A stretch of DNA of 26,490 nucleotides from an uncultured Eubacteriales bacterium (GTDB taxonomy: Bacteria; Bacillota; Clostridia; Oscillospirales; Acutalibacteraceae): assembly GCA_934457415.1 (NCBI GenBank), contig CAKSHM010000013.1, positions 1 to 26,490 on the forward strand, read 5' to 3'. Positions 6,877-15,445 of this stretch are shown here, piece by piece. The translations under genes and the position numbers were made by a program. Positions within the stretch are counted from its first letter, which is position 1; each line of letters begins with the position of its first letter. The notes under the pieces are model-generated. The model saw only the letters and a program-made list of their open reading frames with translations, was not told the origin of the DNA and did not search any database.

Positions 6877-7848
6877 ATGAAAAATTTTTCCTTCGGTATT
6901 TTAACGGCTTTAGTCCTCGTCTCTTTCTGCGCATGCTCTAAGGATGCGGAAAATAGTGAAACCAGATTTCTGCTTGACACAGTGGTAACATTGTCTGCGC
7001 AGTGCTCTGATAAGGTGCTTTCTTCAGCTTTCAGCGAATGCGAAAGATATGAAAAGCTGTTTAGCGCAACGGTTGAATCAAGCGATGTGTATAAGCTTAA
7101 CAGCAGTACCGACAATGACAGTCCCGTTAAAATTTCAAAAGATACAAAAGAAATCCTTGAACGGTCGGTTTATTATTCCGAAAAAACAGGCGGTAAATTC
7201 GATATAACGGTTTATCCCGTTTCCTCGCTTTGGAATTTTAAAAACGAAACCGTTCCTGAAAGGGACGAAATCGCTCAGGCTTTAAGGCGTGTAGGCTATG
7301 AGTCGATAGATATTGAGGATGGCGGTGCTAAGCTTAACGGCGCTGAAGTTGAATTGGGCGGAATTGCAAAGGGCTATATTGCGGACAGACTGCTTGATTT
7401 TTTTAAAGCCGAGAATGTTAAAAACGGTATTATAAACTTGGGCGGAAATATAATCGTTTTCGGAGACAAAGAGTATAGAGTAGGAATAAAAAAGCCGTTT
7501 TCCGAAGAAAACGAACGTATAGCATTCCTTAATTTAAAAAACAAAAGCGCGGTAACCTCGGGAATATATGAGCGCTGTTTTTATAAGGATGATAAGCTTT
7601 ATCACCATATAATAGATCCCGAAACCGGATATCCTGCGGAATCCGACCTTGTCTCGGCAACGGTTATTTCAGACAGCTCCTTTGACGCGGACGCCCTTTC
7701 AACCTGCTCAATTCTTTTAGGTGAGCGTAAAGCGGCGGAGCTGATAGAAAGTACCGCCGAAACCGAAGCGGTTTTCGTAAACAAGGACGGCAAGATAACC
7801 TACACCTCGGGGCTTAAAAAAGAAAAAAACGATTTTTACATAAAATAA
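6877..7848 (+). CDS. apbE: ApbE-family FAD:protein FMN transferase, lipoprotein (323 aa)
   Basis: ApbE attaches FMN from FAD covalently to Thr/Ser of extracytoplasmic flavoproteins. The N-terminus is a lipoprotein signal: KN, a hydrophobic core and a Cys at 20 after FCA (a slightly atypical lipobox). Catalytic-domain motifs are in order: ELGGIAKGYIAD (159-170), INLGGN (186-191), the HIIDPETGYP loop (244-253) and DADALST (270-276), whose Asp/Thr bind Mg. The length is normal. It has its own promoter, and secA begins 12 bases after its stop. The divergent genes encode EetB-like and EetA-like proteins, which suggests the FmnB role in an electron-transfer or flavinylation pathway. No FMN-accepting protein is encoded in this window. 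Confidence 0.92.
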   Translation: MKNFSFGILTALVLVSFCACSKDAENSETRFLLDTVVTLSAQCSDKVLSSAFSECERYEKLFSATVESSDVYKLNSSTDNDSPVKISKDTKEILERSVYYSEKTGGKFDITVYPVSSLWNFKNETVPERDEIAQALRRVGYESIDIEDGGAKLNGAEVELGGIAKGYIADRLLDFFKAENVKNGIINLGGNIIVFGDKEYRVGIKKPFSEENERIAFLNLKNKSAVTSGIYERCFYKDDKLYHHIIDPETGYPAESDLVSATVISDSSFDADALSTCSILLGERKAAELIESTAETEAVFVNKDGKITYTSGLKKEKNDFYIK

Positions 7849-7860
7849 AGGAGAAATATT

Positions 7861-10584
7861 ATGGGACTTCTTCGTGCCATGTTCGGTAATTACAGTGAAA
7901 AGGAAATAAAAAGAATAAGGCCTATTCTTAATAAGGTCTTATCTTATGAGGAAGAATATAAGGCTCTTTCTGACAGCGAGCTTCGCGCAAAGACAGATGA
8001 ATTCAGGGAAAGAATAAATAACGGCGAGACACTTGATCAGCTTTTGCCCGAGGCGTTTGCGGTTTGCAGAGAAGCGGCGGACAGGGTGCTTTCAATGCGC
8101 CATTTCCCCGTGCAGATTTTGGGCGGAATTATTCTTCATCAGGGAAGAATAAGCGAAATGAAAACCGGTGAGGGTAAAACCTTGGTTGCAACACTTCCGG
8201 CTTATCTTAATGCGCTTTCGGGGAAAGGCGTGCATATTGTAACGGTAAACGATTATCTTGCCAAGCGTGACTCCGAATGGATGGGCAAGCTTTATAGGTT
8301 TTTAGGGCTGTCTGTCGGTCTTATTATTCACGGGCTTGACCATGAAACAAAAAAGGCCGCTTATGACGCGGATATTACCTATTGCACCAATAATGAACTC
8401 GGATTTGATTATTTAAGAGATAATATGGTTATCTATAAGGAACAGAAGGTTCAGCGAGGACATAATTTTGCCATTGTCGACGAGGTTGACTCAATCCTTA
8501 TCGACGAGGCGAGAACTCCGCTTATAATTTCAGGTCAGGGCGATAAATCAAGCGACCTTTATCAGAAAGCCAATGCTCTTGCGCGCTCCATGAAAATGGT
8601 AAAGGTAAGAGAGATGGACGATAAGGAGACCGACGAGGAAGCGGAGTATGACGGTGATTATGTTGTAGACGAAAAGGCAAGAACCGCAACTCTTACTCCT
8701 CAGGGCGTTAAAAAAACCGAGGAATATTTCGGAATTTCAAATCTTAACGATACCGAAAATATAAAAATTGCGCACCATGTAAATCAGGCAATCCGTGCTT
8801 ACGGAATTATGCAAAGAGATGTTGATTATGTCGTTAAGGACGGAGAAGTAATAATCGTCGATGAGTTCACGGGCCGTCTGATGTTCGGAAGAAGATACAA
8901 TGAGGGTCTTCATCAGGCGATCGAAGCAAAAGAGGGCGTAAAAATCGCAAGCGAGTCGAAAACGCTTGCTACAATTACATTCCAGAATTTCTTCCGCCTT
9001 TATTCAAAGCTTTCGGGAATGACCGGTACCGCAATGACCGAGGAAGCCGAATTCAGAGAGATTTACAAGCTTGACGTTGTGGAAATCCCCACCAATAAGC
9101 CGCTTGCGAGAATTGATATGAACGACTCGGTTTATAAAACAGAAAAGGCAAAGTTCAATGCGGTCATTGAAAATATAGTCGAGTGCCATGAAAAAGGACA
9201 GCCGGTGCTTGTTGGTACAATAACAATCGAAAAATCCGAGCTTTTATCCTCAATGCTTAAAAAGCGCGGAATAAAGCATAATGTTTTAAACGCTAAGCAC
9301 CACGAAAAGGAAGCTGAGATAATCGCGCAGGCAGGTATGTTCGGTGCTGTTACGATAGCAACCAACATGGCAGGACGCGGAACCGATATTATGCTCGGCG
9401 GTAATGCCGAATATTTAGCTAAGAACGCCTTAAGGCATGACGGGGTAAGCGAGGAGCTTATCGCCGAGGCAACAGGCTTTGCCGAAACCGACGATAAGGA
9501 TATTATCGAGGCAAGAGCAAAATTTAAGGCTTATAATGACGATTTCAAGGCAAAAATTGCTCCGGAAGCCGAAAAGGTAAGGGACGCGGGCGGACTTTTC
9601 ATCGTAGGTACTGAAAGACACGATTCGAGACGAATTGATAATCAGCTCAGAGGCCGTGCAGGCCGTCAGGGGGACCCCGGATCCACAAAGTTCTATATAT
9701 CTCTTGAGGACGACCTTATGCGTCTTTACGGCGGCGAGCGGATTTCCTCAATGATGGAAACCTTGAAGGTTGAAGAGGATACTCCGCTTGAAAGCAAGCT
9801 TCTGTCGCGCACAATCGAAAGCGCTCAGCGCAAAAAAGAGGGCATGAACTTTGCCGCAAGAAAGCATGTCCTTGAGTATGACGATGTAATGAACAAACAG
9901 CGCGAGCTTATTTATGAGCAGAGAAATAAGGTGCTTGACGGCGAAAACCTCAAAGACAGTATCCTTAAGATGATTGATGAAACAATAGATTCCTATGTCT
10001 CTATTTATTTAAGCGATCCTGTCCGAGATAATTGGGATATTAAGGGACTTAAGGAGTATTTCTCAGGCTGGGTAACTTCTAATGAAGATTTTAACTTCCT
10101 TGAAAACGATTTTGAAAACATTACTGTTTCAGAGGTCGCCGATAAAATCAAGGAAAAGGCTCACGAAAAATATGATTTGCGCGAGCAGCGCTTCGGCGAG
10201 GAACTTACCCGTGAAATGGAACGGGTTATCCTGCTTAGATGCGTTGATACCAACTGGATGGACCATATTGACAATATGGACCAGTTAAGGCAGGGAATAG
10301 GTCTTCGCGCATACGGTCAGCATGACCCTGTTGTCGCGTACAGAAACGAAAGCTATGATATGTTCTCCGCAATGCGCGACGCGATAAGGGAACAGACCGC
10401 CAAACTTACATTAACCGTTGAAATCCGCCGCGATGAGGATGTCAAACGCGAAAAGGTTGCCGAGGAAACCGAAACAGGCAAGCCTGCAACAGTAAAGGGT
10501 AAGGGTGTTGTCAGCAAAAACGCGCTCTGCCCCTGCGGAAGCGGCAAAAAATATAAGCGCTGCTGCGGAAAAGATCTTGATTAA
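7861..10584 (+). CDS. secA: Preprotein translocase ATPase SecA (907 aa)
   Basis: SecA drives export of unfolded proteins through SecYEG. Walker A is at 100-107 (MKTGEGKT) and the DEAD-type Walker B at 207-210 (DEVD, followed by SILIDEARTP). The preprotein cross-linking domain follows, then the second ATPase domain with TNMAGRGTDI and the arginine-finger region QLRGRAGRQGDPG. The C-terminal zinc motif is intact (C890, C892, C901, C902; CPCGSGKKYKRCC), the part that binds SecB or phospholipid. AAAGGAG lies shortly before the ATG. It appears co-transcribed with apbE and ends in a strong terminator. All family landmarks are present. Confidence 0.98.
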   Translation: MGLLRAMFGNYSEKEIKRIRPILNKVLSYEEEYKALSDSELRAKTDEFRERINNGETLDQLLPEAFAVCREAADRVLSMRHFPVQILGGIILHQGRISEMKTGEGKTLVATLPAYLNALSGKGVHIVTVNDYLAKRDSEWMGKLYRFLGLSVGLIIHGLDHETKKAAYDADITYCTNNELGFDYLRDNMVIYKEQKVQRGHNFAIVDEVDSILIDEARTPLIISGQGDKSSDLYQKANALARSMKMVKVREMDDKETDEEAEYDGDYVVDEKARTATLTPQGVKKTEEYFGISNLNDTENIKIAHHVNQAIRAYGIMQRDVDYVVKDGEVIIVDEFTGRLMFGRRYNEGLHQAIEAKEGVKIASESKTLATITFQNFFRLYSKLSGMTGTAMTEEAEFREIYKLDVVEIPTNKPLARIDMNDSVYKTEKAKFNAVIENIVECHEKGQPVLVGTITIEKSELLSSMLKKRGIKHNVLNAKHHEKEAEIIAQAGMFGAVTIATNMAGRGTDIMLGGNAEYLAKNALRHDGVSEELIAEATGFAETDDKDIIEARAKFKAYNDDFKAKIAPEAEKVRDAGGLFIVGTERHDSRRIDNQLRGRAGRQGDPGSTKFYISLEDDLMRLYGGERISSMMETLKVEEDTPLESKLLSRTIESAQRKKEGMNFAARKHVLEYDDVMNKQRELIYEQRNKVLDGENLKDSILKMIDETIDSYVSIYLSDPVRDNWDIKGLKEYFSGWVTSNEDFNFLENDFENITVSEVADKIKEKAHEKYDLREQRFGEELTREMERVILLRCVDTNWMDHIDNMDQLRQGIGLRAYGQHDPVVAYRNESYDMFSAMRDAIREQTAKLTLTVEIRRDEDVKREKVAEETETGKPATVKGKGVVSKNALCPCGSGKKYKRCCGKDLD

Positions 10585-10596
10585 AACAAATTAACG

Positions 10597-10638
10597 AAAA
10601 TCCCGATTATAAGTATTTTGCTTATAATCGGGATTTTT
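10597..10638. terminator. Bidirectional terminator between secA and ireB
   Basis: 17-bp perfect stem AAAATCCCGATTATAAG (10597-10613) / CTTATAATCGGGATTTT (10621-10637) around a 7-base loop. A T-run follows on the plus strand and the A-run gives U on the minus strand. It lies between the convergent stops at 10584 and 10650. Confidence 0.9.
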
Positions 10639-10649
10639 GTTTTTATAAT

Positions 10650-10895
10650 TTATTTTGTAAGATAATACTTAACAATCGTTTGCAAAAGCAGGTCTCTGTC
10701 AATCTTCCTTATAAGATTTCTGGCATTATTATGAGTTGTAATATAAGTCGGATCCTCGGAAAGAATATAACCTACTATCTGATTGATCGGGTTGTAGCCT
10801 TTTTCCTTTAAGGCACTGTAAACATCATTCAAAATTCTGCGGATTTCCTGTTCGGTCTGATCGCCTAACGAAAAGGTCATAGTTTGCTCGTTCAT
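10650..10895 (-). CDS. ireB: IreB-family (UPF0297) regulatory phosphoprotein (81 aa)
   Basis: A small conserved Firmicutes protein. In Enterococcus faecalis, IreB is a substrate of the Ser/Thr kinase IreK and a negative regulator of cephalosporin resistance; B. subtilis YrzL is the same family. The N-terminus MNEQTMTFSLGD contains the Thr-rich phosphorylation region, and the core GYNPINQIVGYILSEDPTYI and RNLIRKIDRD is highly typical. The start is the ATG at 10895: AGAGGTG lies 6 bases upstream, and the in-frame GTG at 10904 overlaps that site. It has its own promoter just after pheT. In many Firmicutes it neighbours ruvX and a DUF1292 gene; those are not seen here. Confidence 0.92.
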   Translation of the reverse strand: MNEQTMTFSLGDQTEQEIRRILNDVYSALKEKGYNPINQIVGYILSEDPTYITTHNNARNLIRKIDRDLLLQTIVKYYLTK

Positions 10896-10926
10896 AAATA
10901 ACACCTCTTTAAAACTGTTTTATTAT

Positions 10927-10955
10927 ATTGTATACCTCTTTAAAGGATAATTCAA
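10927..10955 (-). promoter_or_regulatory. Promoter of ireB
   Basis: On the minus strand, TTGAAT (10950-10955), a 17-base spacer and TACAAT (10927-10932). It fits between the pheT stop and the ireB start. No terminator is visible between pheT and this promoter, so read-through from pheST may add to expression. Confidence 0.6.
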
Positions 10956-10958
10956 GTA

Positions 10959-13349
10959 TTATTTTCTTAAAACAGCGCCTGCTGCTTCAAGCTTTTTGAT
11001 TATCTTTTCGGTGACCGTATCTATTTCGCTGTCTGAAAGGGTCGAGTCGGCGGATCTCAGCCAAACGCTGAACGCAACGCTCTTTTTGCCGTCGGGAATC
11101 TGAGCGCCTGAATAAACATCAAAAAGCTCAACCTTTTCAAGGAGTCTTCCCGAACCGCCTGTTATTGCCTTTTCAAGATCGCCTACCGGAATATCCTTGT
11201 CGCACAGCATCGCAAAGTCACGCTCAACGGCGGGAAATTTCGGAAGCGGCTTGTAAACGGTTTTTTTCTTGTTTATCGAATAAAGAACATCAAGCTTGAT
11301 TTCCGCAACAAGAACTCTTTGCTCTATTCCGTAGCCTGCAGAGACATCGGGGTGAACCTCGCCGAAAACAGCAACCGGCATATTGTTTGCAAGCACTTCT
11401 GCCTGACGGCCCGGGTGCAGATAAGGCTCGTTTGAACGGATATATTCCGTATGCGCTCCGAAAAGCTTCATAATTTCTTCTATAATACCTTTTAAGGTAA
11501 AGAAATCCTCGTCCTTGCCGTAAATTCCTACGGACATGGTTTTAAGCTCTTTCGGCTGAGTCTTTATGGGTAATTCGTTTGCGATAAAGCGCTTGCTTAT
11601 CTCAAAAAATCTTCCGTCGGTTATTTTGCGGTTTATATTTGTCGAAAGAACGGTAAGCATACTTGTTGTAAGCTGTGTCCTGAGACACGAATATTCGTCG
11701 CCTAACGGATTTAAAAGCTTTATAACATTTCTTCTGTCATCGTCGGCAGATAATTTTAAAGTATCAAGCGCGTTTGACGGAATGAAAGAATATGTGGTTA
11801 TCTCATAAGCTCCTAAAGCGCAAAGAAGATTTTTAACCTTATCGTCCTTTATTCTTTCAGGAAGCTTTGTTCCGCGGATGATTTCGCCTCTCATAGGAGT
11901 TGAAACGATATGGTCGTAACCGTAAATTCTCATGACCTCTTCCGCAAGGTCGGCTCTGCCCTCGACATCGTCTCTTATTGAAGGAACGCTGACTGTAAGC
12001 TTTCCGTCCTTTTCTTCGGTCTTAAGCCCCAAGGAATTAAGAATTGAAACGATTTTTTCGGTCTCGATTTCAACGCCTAAAAGGTCGGTAATAGCCTTTG
12101 CGGTTGTGTTTATAATTCTTATTTCGGGGAGCTTTTCATGGCGGTCAATCTCGCCGTCGATAATATCGCCAGCGTCAAGAGTGTAAATAAGATTGAGTGC
12201 GCGATCCATTGCAAATTTCGTGTTCATTATATCTGTTCCGCGCTCGTATCTTCCGCTTGCCTCGGTTCTTATTCCGAGCTTTCTGCCTGTATGGCGGATA
12301 TTGTCACGGCGGAATTTTGCGGATTCGAGGAAAAGATCCTTTGTATCTTCCTCGATTTCGCTTTCCTTTCCGCCCATAATTCCCGCAAGGCATGAGGGCT
12401 TTTCTCCGTCCGCAATAACGAGCATATCTTCTGTAAGCTCATAGTCTTTGCCGTCAAGCGTGGTAATCTTTTCGCCTGTCCTTGCCGTGCGGACAATAAT
12501 TTTCTTGTCCTTAAGGTCATTGTAGTTAAACGCATGCATAGGCTGACCTGTTTCAAGCATTACAAAGTTTGTAATATCGACAATATTGTTTATCGGTCTC
12601 ATACCCGAAGCCGTGATTGCTTTTTGCATCCAATCGGGGGACGGCTTTATTCTGAGGTTTTTAACAACTCTTCCTATATATCTCGGGCACAGGTCATAAT
12701 TTTTGACCTCAACATCAATATAATCGTTAATATCAGATTTTACCGTTTTATAATCCGTAGCGGGATTTTTAAACTCAGTTCCTAAAACTACCGAGATTTC
12801 CTTTGCGACTCCTATAAAGCAGTTGCAGTCGGGACGGTTGGCTGTAATTTTAAAGTCGATAATATAATCGTCAAGCCCTAAAACCTCGTGCATATCGGTT
12901 CCTGCCTTGACATCGGGCTTTAAAATTAAAATTCCGTAAACAGAAGCGCCCTCATAGTCTGCCTCCGTCAGGCAAAGCTCTTCGCCTGAGCAAAGCATAC
13001 CGTTTGACTCTACGCCTCTCAGCTTTCCTGCCTTTATGTGCGCGCCGTTAGGAAGACAGCTGTCGTCAAGCGCGGCGGGGACAATGTCGCCCTCTTTTAT
13101 ATTCTGAGCGCCCGTAACTATCTGAACGGTCTTTCCGTCCCCGATATCCATCTGACAAATCTGCAAGTGGTCGCTGTTTTCATGCGGAGTTATTTTATCT
13201 ATTCTTGCCGCAACAACATTCTTAAGATTTTCGCCTTGCTTTTCAATGCTTTCCACTTCAAAGCCTGCCATAACCATTCTGTCGCAAAGCTCTGAAACCG
13301 GAACATTTATATCAACATAATATTTAAGCGCATTAAGTGAAATTTTCAT
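10959..13349 (-). CDS. pheT: Phenylalanyl-tRNA synthetase beta subunit (796 aa)
   Basis: Beta subunit of the alpha2-beta2 class IIc enzyme; it holds the editing site and binds tRNA. Domains in order: an EMAP/Arc1p-like tRNA-binding domain (about 40-150, IDKITPHENSDHLQICQ), B3/4 editing domain (about 200-390, with FVMLETGQPMHAFNYND), B5, the catalytic-like core, and a C-terminal anticodon-binding FDX-ACB domain (about 700-796, KFPAVERDFAMLCD). It is full length, as usual for Firmicutes PheT. AAGGAGG lies 8 bases before the ATG, 14 bases after the pheS stop. It is expressed from the T-box-controlled pheST promoter. Confidence 0.97.
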   Translation of the reverse strand: MKISLNALKYYVDINVPVSELCDRMVMAGFEVESIEKQGENLKNVVAARIDKITPHENSDHLQICQMDIGDGKTVQIVTGAQNIKEGDIVPAALDDSCLPNGAHIKAGKLRGVESNGMLCSGEELCLTEADYEGASVYGILILKPDVKAGTDMHEVLGLDDYIIDFKITANRPDCNCFIGVAKEISVVLGTEFKNPATDYKTVKSDINDYIDVEVKNYDLCPRYIGRVVKNLRIKPSPDWMQKAITASGMRPINNIVDITNFVMLETGQPMHAFNYNDLKDKKIIVRTARTGEKITTLDGKDYELTEDMLVIADGEKPSCLAGIMGGKESEIEEDTKDLFLESAKFRRDNIRHTGRKLGIRTEASGRYERGTDIMNTKFAMDRALNLIYTLDAGDIIDGEIDRHEKLPEIRIINTTAKAITDLLGVEIETEKIVSILNSLGLKTEEKDGKLTVSVPSIRDDVEGRADLAEEVMRIYGYDHIVSTPMRGEIIRGTKLPERIKDDKVKNLLCALGAYEITTYSFIPSNALDTLKLSADDDRRNVIKLLNPLGDEYSCLRTQLTTSMLTVLSTNINRKITDGRFFEISKRFIANELPIKTQPKELKTMSVGIYGKDEDFFTLKGIIEEIMKLFGAHTEYIRSNEPYLHPGRQAEVLANNMPVAVFGEVHPDVSAGYGIEQRVLVAEIKLDVLYSINKKKTVYKPLPKFPAVERDFAMLCDKDIPVGDLEKAITGGSGRLLEKVELFDVYSGAQIPDGKKSVAFSVWLRSADSTLSDSEIDTVTEKIIKKLEAAGAVLRK

Positions 13350-13363
13350 AAATCCGTTCCTCC

Positions 13364-14383
13364 TTAAAACTGCTCAAGAAAACGCTTGTCGTTTTCAAAT
13401 AAAAGTCTTATATCGCTGATTTTGTATCTTGTGGTGGTAATTCTGTCAAGACCTATTCCGAAAGCAAAGCCCGAATAAACCTCGGGGTCGATTCCGCAGC
13501 TTTTTAAAACATTCGGATGAACCATGCCTGCGCCTAAAATCTCGATCCAGCCGCTGCCTTTGCAGACTCTGCAGCCCTTGCCGCCGCACTCTGAGCAGGT
13601 GACATCTACTTCAACCGACGGCTCTGTAAACGGGAAGAAGGACGGACGGAATTTTACCTTTGTTTCGGGTCCGTAAATCTCATGGGCAAATTGCTCTAAA
13701 ACTCCCTTAAGGTCGCACATAGTAACTCCCTTATCAACAACAAGACCCTCTATCTGGTGGAAAACGGGAGAATGTGTTGCGTCAACCTCGTCGGCTCTGA
13801 AAACTCTTCCGGGACAGATTATTCTGATAGGAGGCTTCCTCTGCTCCATTGTTCTTATCTGCGCGGCAGAGGTCTGTGTGCGAAGAAGAAGATTTTTGCC
13901 GAGATAAAATGTATCCTGCATATCCCTTGCAGGGTGGTCGGCAGGAACATTAAGACATTCGAAATTATAATGGTCGGTCTCAACCTCTGGACCGTCCAGC
14001 ACATCAAAGCCCATCGAGCGGAATATATCAATCATATCCTCAAGCACGGTGTTTAAAGGATGAAGCTTTCCTGTTTTTTTAACCTTTGCGGGCATTGTTA
14101 TATCGACAGTTTCGGATTTAAGCTTAAGCTCGGTAGCCTTTTCCTTCATTTTTGCGGATTTATCGGCTATTAAAGCTTCAAGCTTCTGCTTCGCGTCATT
14201 GACCATCTGTCCCATTATCGGTCTTTCCTCTGCGGAAAGAGAACCCATTTGCTTTAAAAGAGCCGTAAGCTCGCCCTTTTTGCCGAGATATTTAACCCTC
14301 AGCTCTTCGATTGCCTGCTCGCTGTCGCAGTTTTCTAAAGCCGATTTGGCGGCGGCTTTTAAGCTTTCGATTTTTTCTTTCAC
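13364..14383 (-). CDS. pheS: Phenylalanyl-tRNA synthetase alpha subunit (339 aa)
   Basis: Catalytic subunit that activates Phe and transfers it to tRNA-Phe. An N-terminal coiled-coil (about 1-85) is followed by the class II core: THSPVFHQIEGLVVDKGVT (motif 2 region), ILGAGMVHPNVL and motif 3 GFAFGIGLDRI. A cysteine cluster, TCSECGGKGCRVCKGSGW, is present just before motif 3; this insert is usual in Firmicutes PheS. It starts at GTG 14383, with GGAGGG 7 bases upstream. The gene is first in the operon and preceded by a T-box leader with terminator. Confidence 0.97.
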   Translation of the reverse strand: MKEKIESLKAAAKSALENCDSEQAIEELRVKYLGKKGELTALLKQMGSLSAEERPIMGQMVNDAKQKLEALIADKSAKMKEKATELKLKSETVDITMPAKVKKTGKLHPLNTVLEDMIDIFRSMGFDVLDGPEVETDHYNFECLNVPADHPARDMQDTFYLGKNLLLRTQTSAAQIRTMEQRKPPIRIICPGRVFRADEVDATHSPVFHQIEGLVVDKGVTMCDLKGVLEQFAHEIYGPETKVKFRPSFFPFTEPSVEVDVTCSECGGKGCRVCKGSGWIEILGAGMVHPNVLKSCGIDPEVYSGFAFGIGLDRITTTRYKISDIRLLFENDKRFLEQF

Positions 14384-14403
14384 TTTTTATCCCTCCGAAA
14401 ATT

Positions 14404-14676
14404 AAAAAAGACTTACATCCTGATTTAAACAGGACGAAGTCTTTAAAATCAAAACTCCGCGGTACCACCCGCATTTTCGCACAAAGCAAACACTTTAGCG
14501 GCCTTTAACGGAGCCGGACCGACATCGCTTACAACAATTAAGCTTCGGCAATGCAGCTTAGAAGCGAACTTCAATATATCTTTTAATAAAAGCGCTTGCA
14601 GCCTAAAGGCGCTTTCTCTCTGAAATAAAACAATATATTTACTTTTCTTCATCAACGCATTTGTTATTCAAATTAC
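14404..14676 (-). promoter_or_regulatory. T-box riboswitch leader of pheST with terminator/antiterminator
   Basis: The T-box core GGGTGGTACCGCGG is at 14457-14470 (minus strand), the segment that pairs with the CCA end of uncharged tRNA. Downstream, AAAGACTT...GTCCTG / CAGGAT..AAGTCTTT (14408-14443) plus a T-run is the terminator; antitermination needs uncharged tRNA-Phe. An AGAGAG (AG-box-like) sequence and a long stem I lie upstream. Two Phe codons, TTC at 14566-14568 and 14561-14563, lie in the expected specifier region; the exact specifier loop needs folding. About 275 nt from predicted transcription start to the terminator end, normal for this class. Confidence 0.93.
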
Positions 14677-14682
14677 CATTTT

Positions 14683-14710
14683 ATTATAGCATGAAAAAAA
14701 TTTTTTTCAA
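14683..14710 (-). promoter_or_regulatory. Promoter of the pheST T-box transcript
   Basis: On the minus strand, TTGAAA (14705-14710), a 16-base A/T-only-rich spacer and a perfect TATAAT (14683-14688). It is divergent from the HAD promoter 18 bases away. Confidence 0.7.
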
Positions 14711-14727
14711 GTATTTTTTTAAAAGGT

Positions 14728-14756
14728 TTGAAATAATGAGCTTTAGGGCTTATAAT
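14728..14756 (+). promoter_or_regulatory. Promoter of the HAD phosphatase gene
   Basis: TTGAAA (14728-14733), a 17-base spacer and TATAAT (14751-14756), about 33 bases before the chosen ATG at 14789. An alternative in-frame ATG at 14759 would lie upstream of the predicted transcription start. Confidence 0.7.
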
Positions 14757-14788
14757 AGATGAAGAATAAAATTTGGCAGGTAATAATC

Positions 14789-15442
14789 ATGAGCGGATAT
14801 AAGCTTTGTATATTTGATATGGACGGAACTATTTTAGATACCTTGCAGGACCTTTATTTAAGCACAAATTTTGCGCTTAAAAAAAATTCTCTGCCCGAAA
14901 GGAAATTGGAAGAGGTAAAGAATTTCGTCGGAAACGGGATAAGAAAGCTGATAGAGCGTGCAGTGCCGGAAAATTCAGACAAAGAAACGATAAACCGAGT
15001 GTTTAATGATTTTAACGGTTATTATAAAATTCACTGCGCGGATAATACAAAGGCATATCCCGATATAAAAGAAACATTGTTAAAGCTAAAAAATGAAGGC
15101 TTTTTAACAGCTGTGCTGTCAAACAAAGCCGATTATGCGGTTAAGGAGCTTAGCGACAGGTATTTCGGCGGTATTTTTGACATTTCTCAGGGCGCAAAGG
15201 AAAATATAAGAATTAAGCCTTTCCCCGACGCGGTTTTTGAAATAATGGAAAAGCTTGATATAAAAAAAGAGGAAGCGGTTTATATCGGCGACAGCGAGGT
15301 TGATATAAAAACCGCCGAAAACGCAGGGGTAGACTGTATTTCGGTTGACTGGGGTTTTAAAACAAAGCAGTTTTTAACAGATCACGGTGCAAAAAGAATA
15401 GTATCGACCTCGGCGGAGCTTTTTAAAGAAATTAGGGGTTGA
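14789..15442 (+). CDS. HAD-superfamily hydrolase, phosphoglycolate-phosphatase-like (217 aa)
   Basis: A Gph/PgmB-type phosphatase. Motif I is FDMDGTILDT with nucleophile D10 and acid/base D12; motif II is VLSNKAD; motif IV is VYIGDSEVDIKTAENAG. The helical cap between residues about 20 and 85 is the C1 type of phosphoglycolate phosphatases. The physiological substrate cannot be decided. The start is the ATG at 14789: a promoter at 14728-14756 predicts transcription starting near 14763, after the longer frame's ATG at 14759, and GCAGG lies upstream. The stop is 3 bases from the stop of the convergent hydrolase gene with no terminator between them. Confidence 0.88.
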   Translation: MSGYKLCIFDMDGTILDTLQDLYLSTNFALKKNSLPERKLEEVKNFVGNGIRKLIERAVPENSDKETINRVFNDFNGYYKIHCADNTKAYPDIKETLLKLKNEGFLTAVLSNKADYAVKELSDRYFGGIFDISQGAKENIRIKPFPDAVFEIMEKLDIKKEEAVYIGDSEVDIKTAENAGVDCISVDWGFKTKQFLTDHGAKRIVSTSAELFKEIRG

Positions 15443-15445
15443 AGA

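Noticed and set aside
14449..14655. 68-codon minus-strand frame upstream of pheS
   Set aside because: It lies entirely in the T-box leader, including the conserved core, and has no family resemblance.
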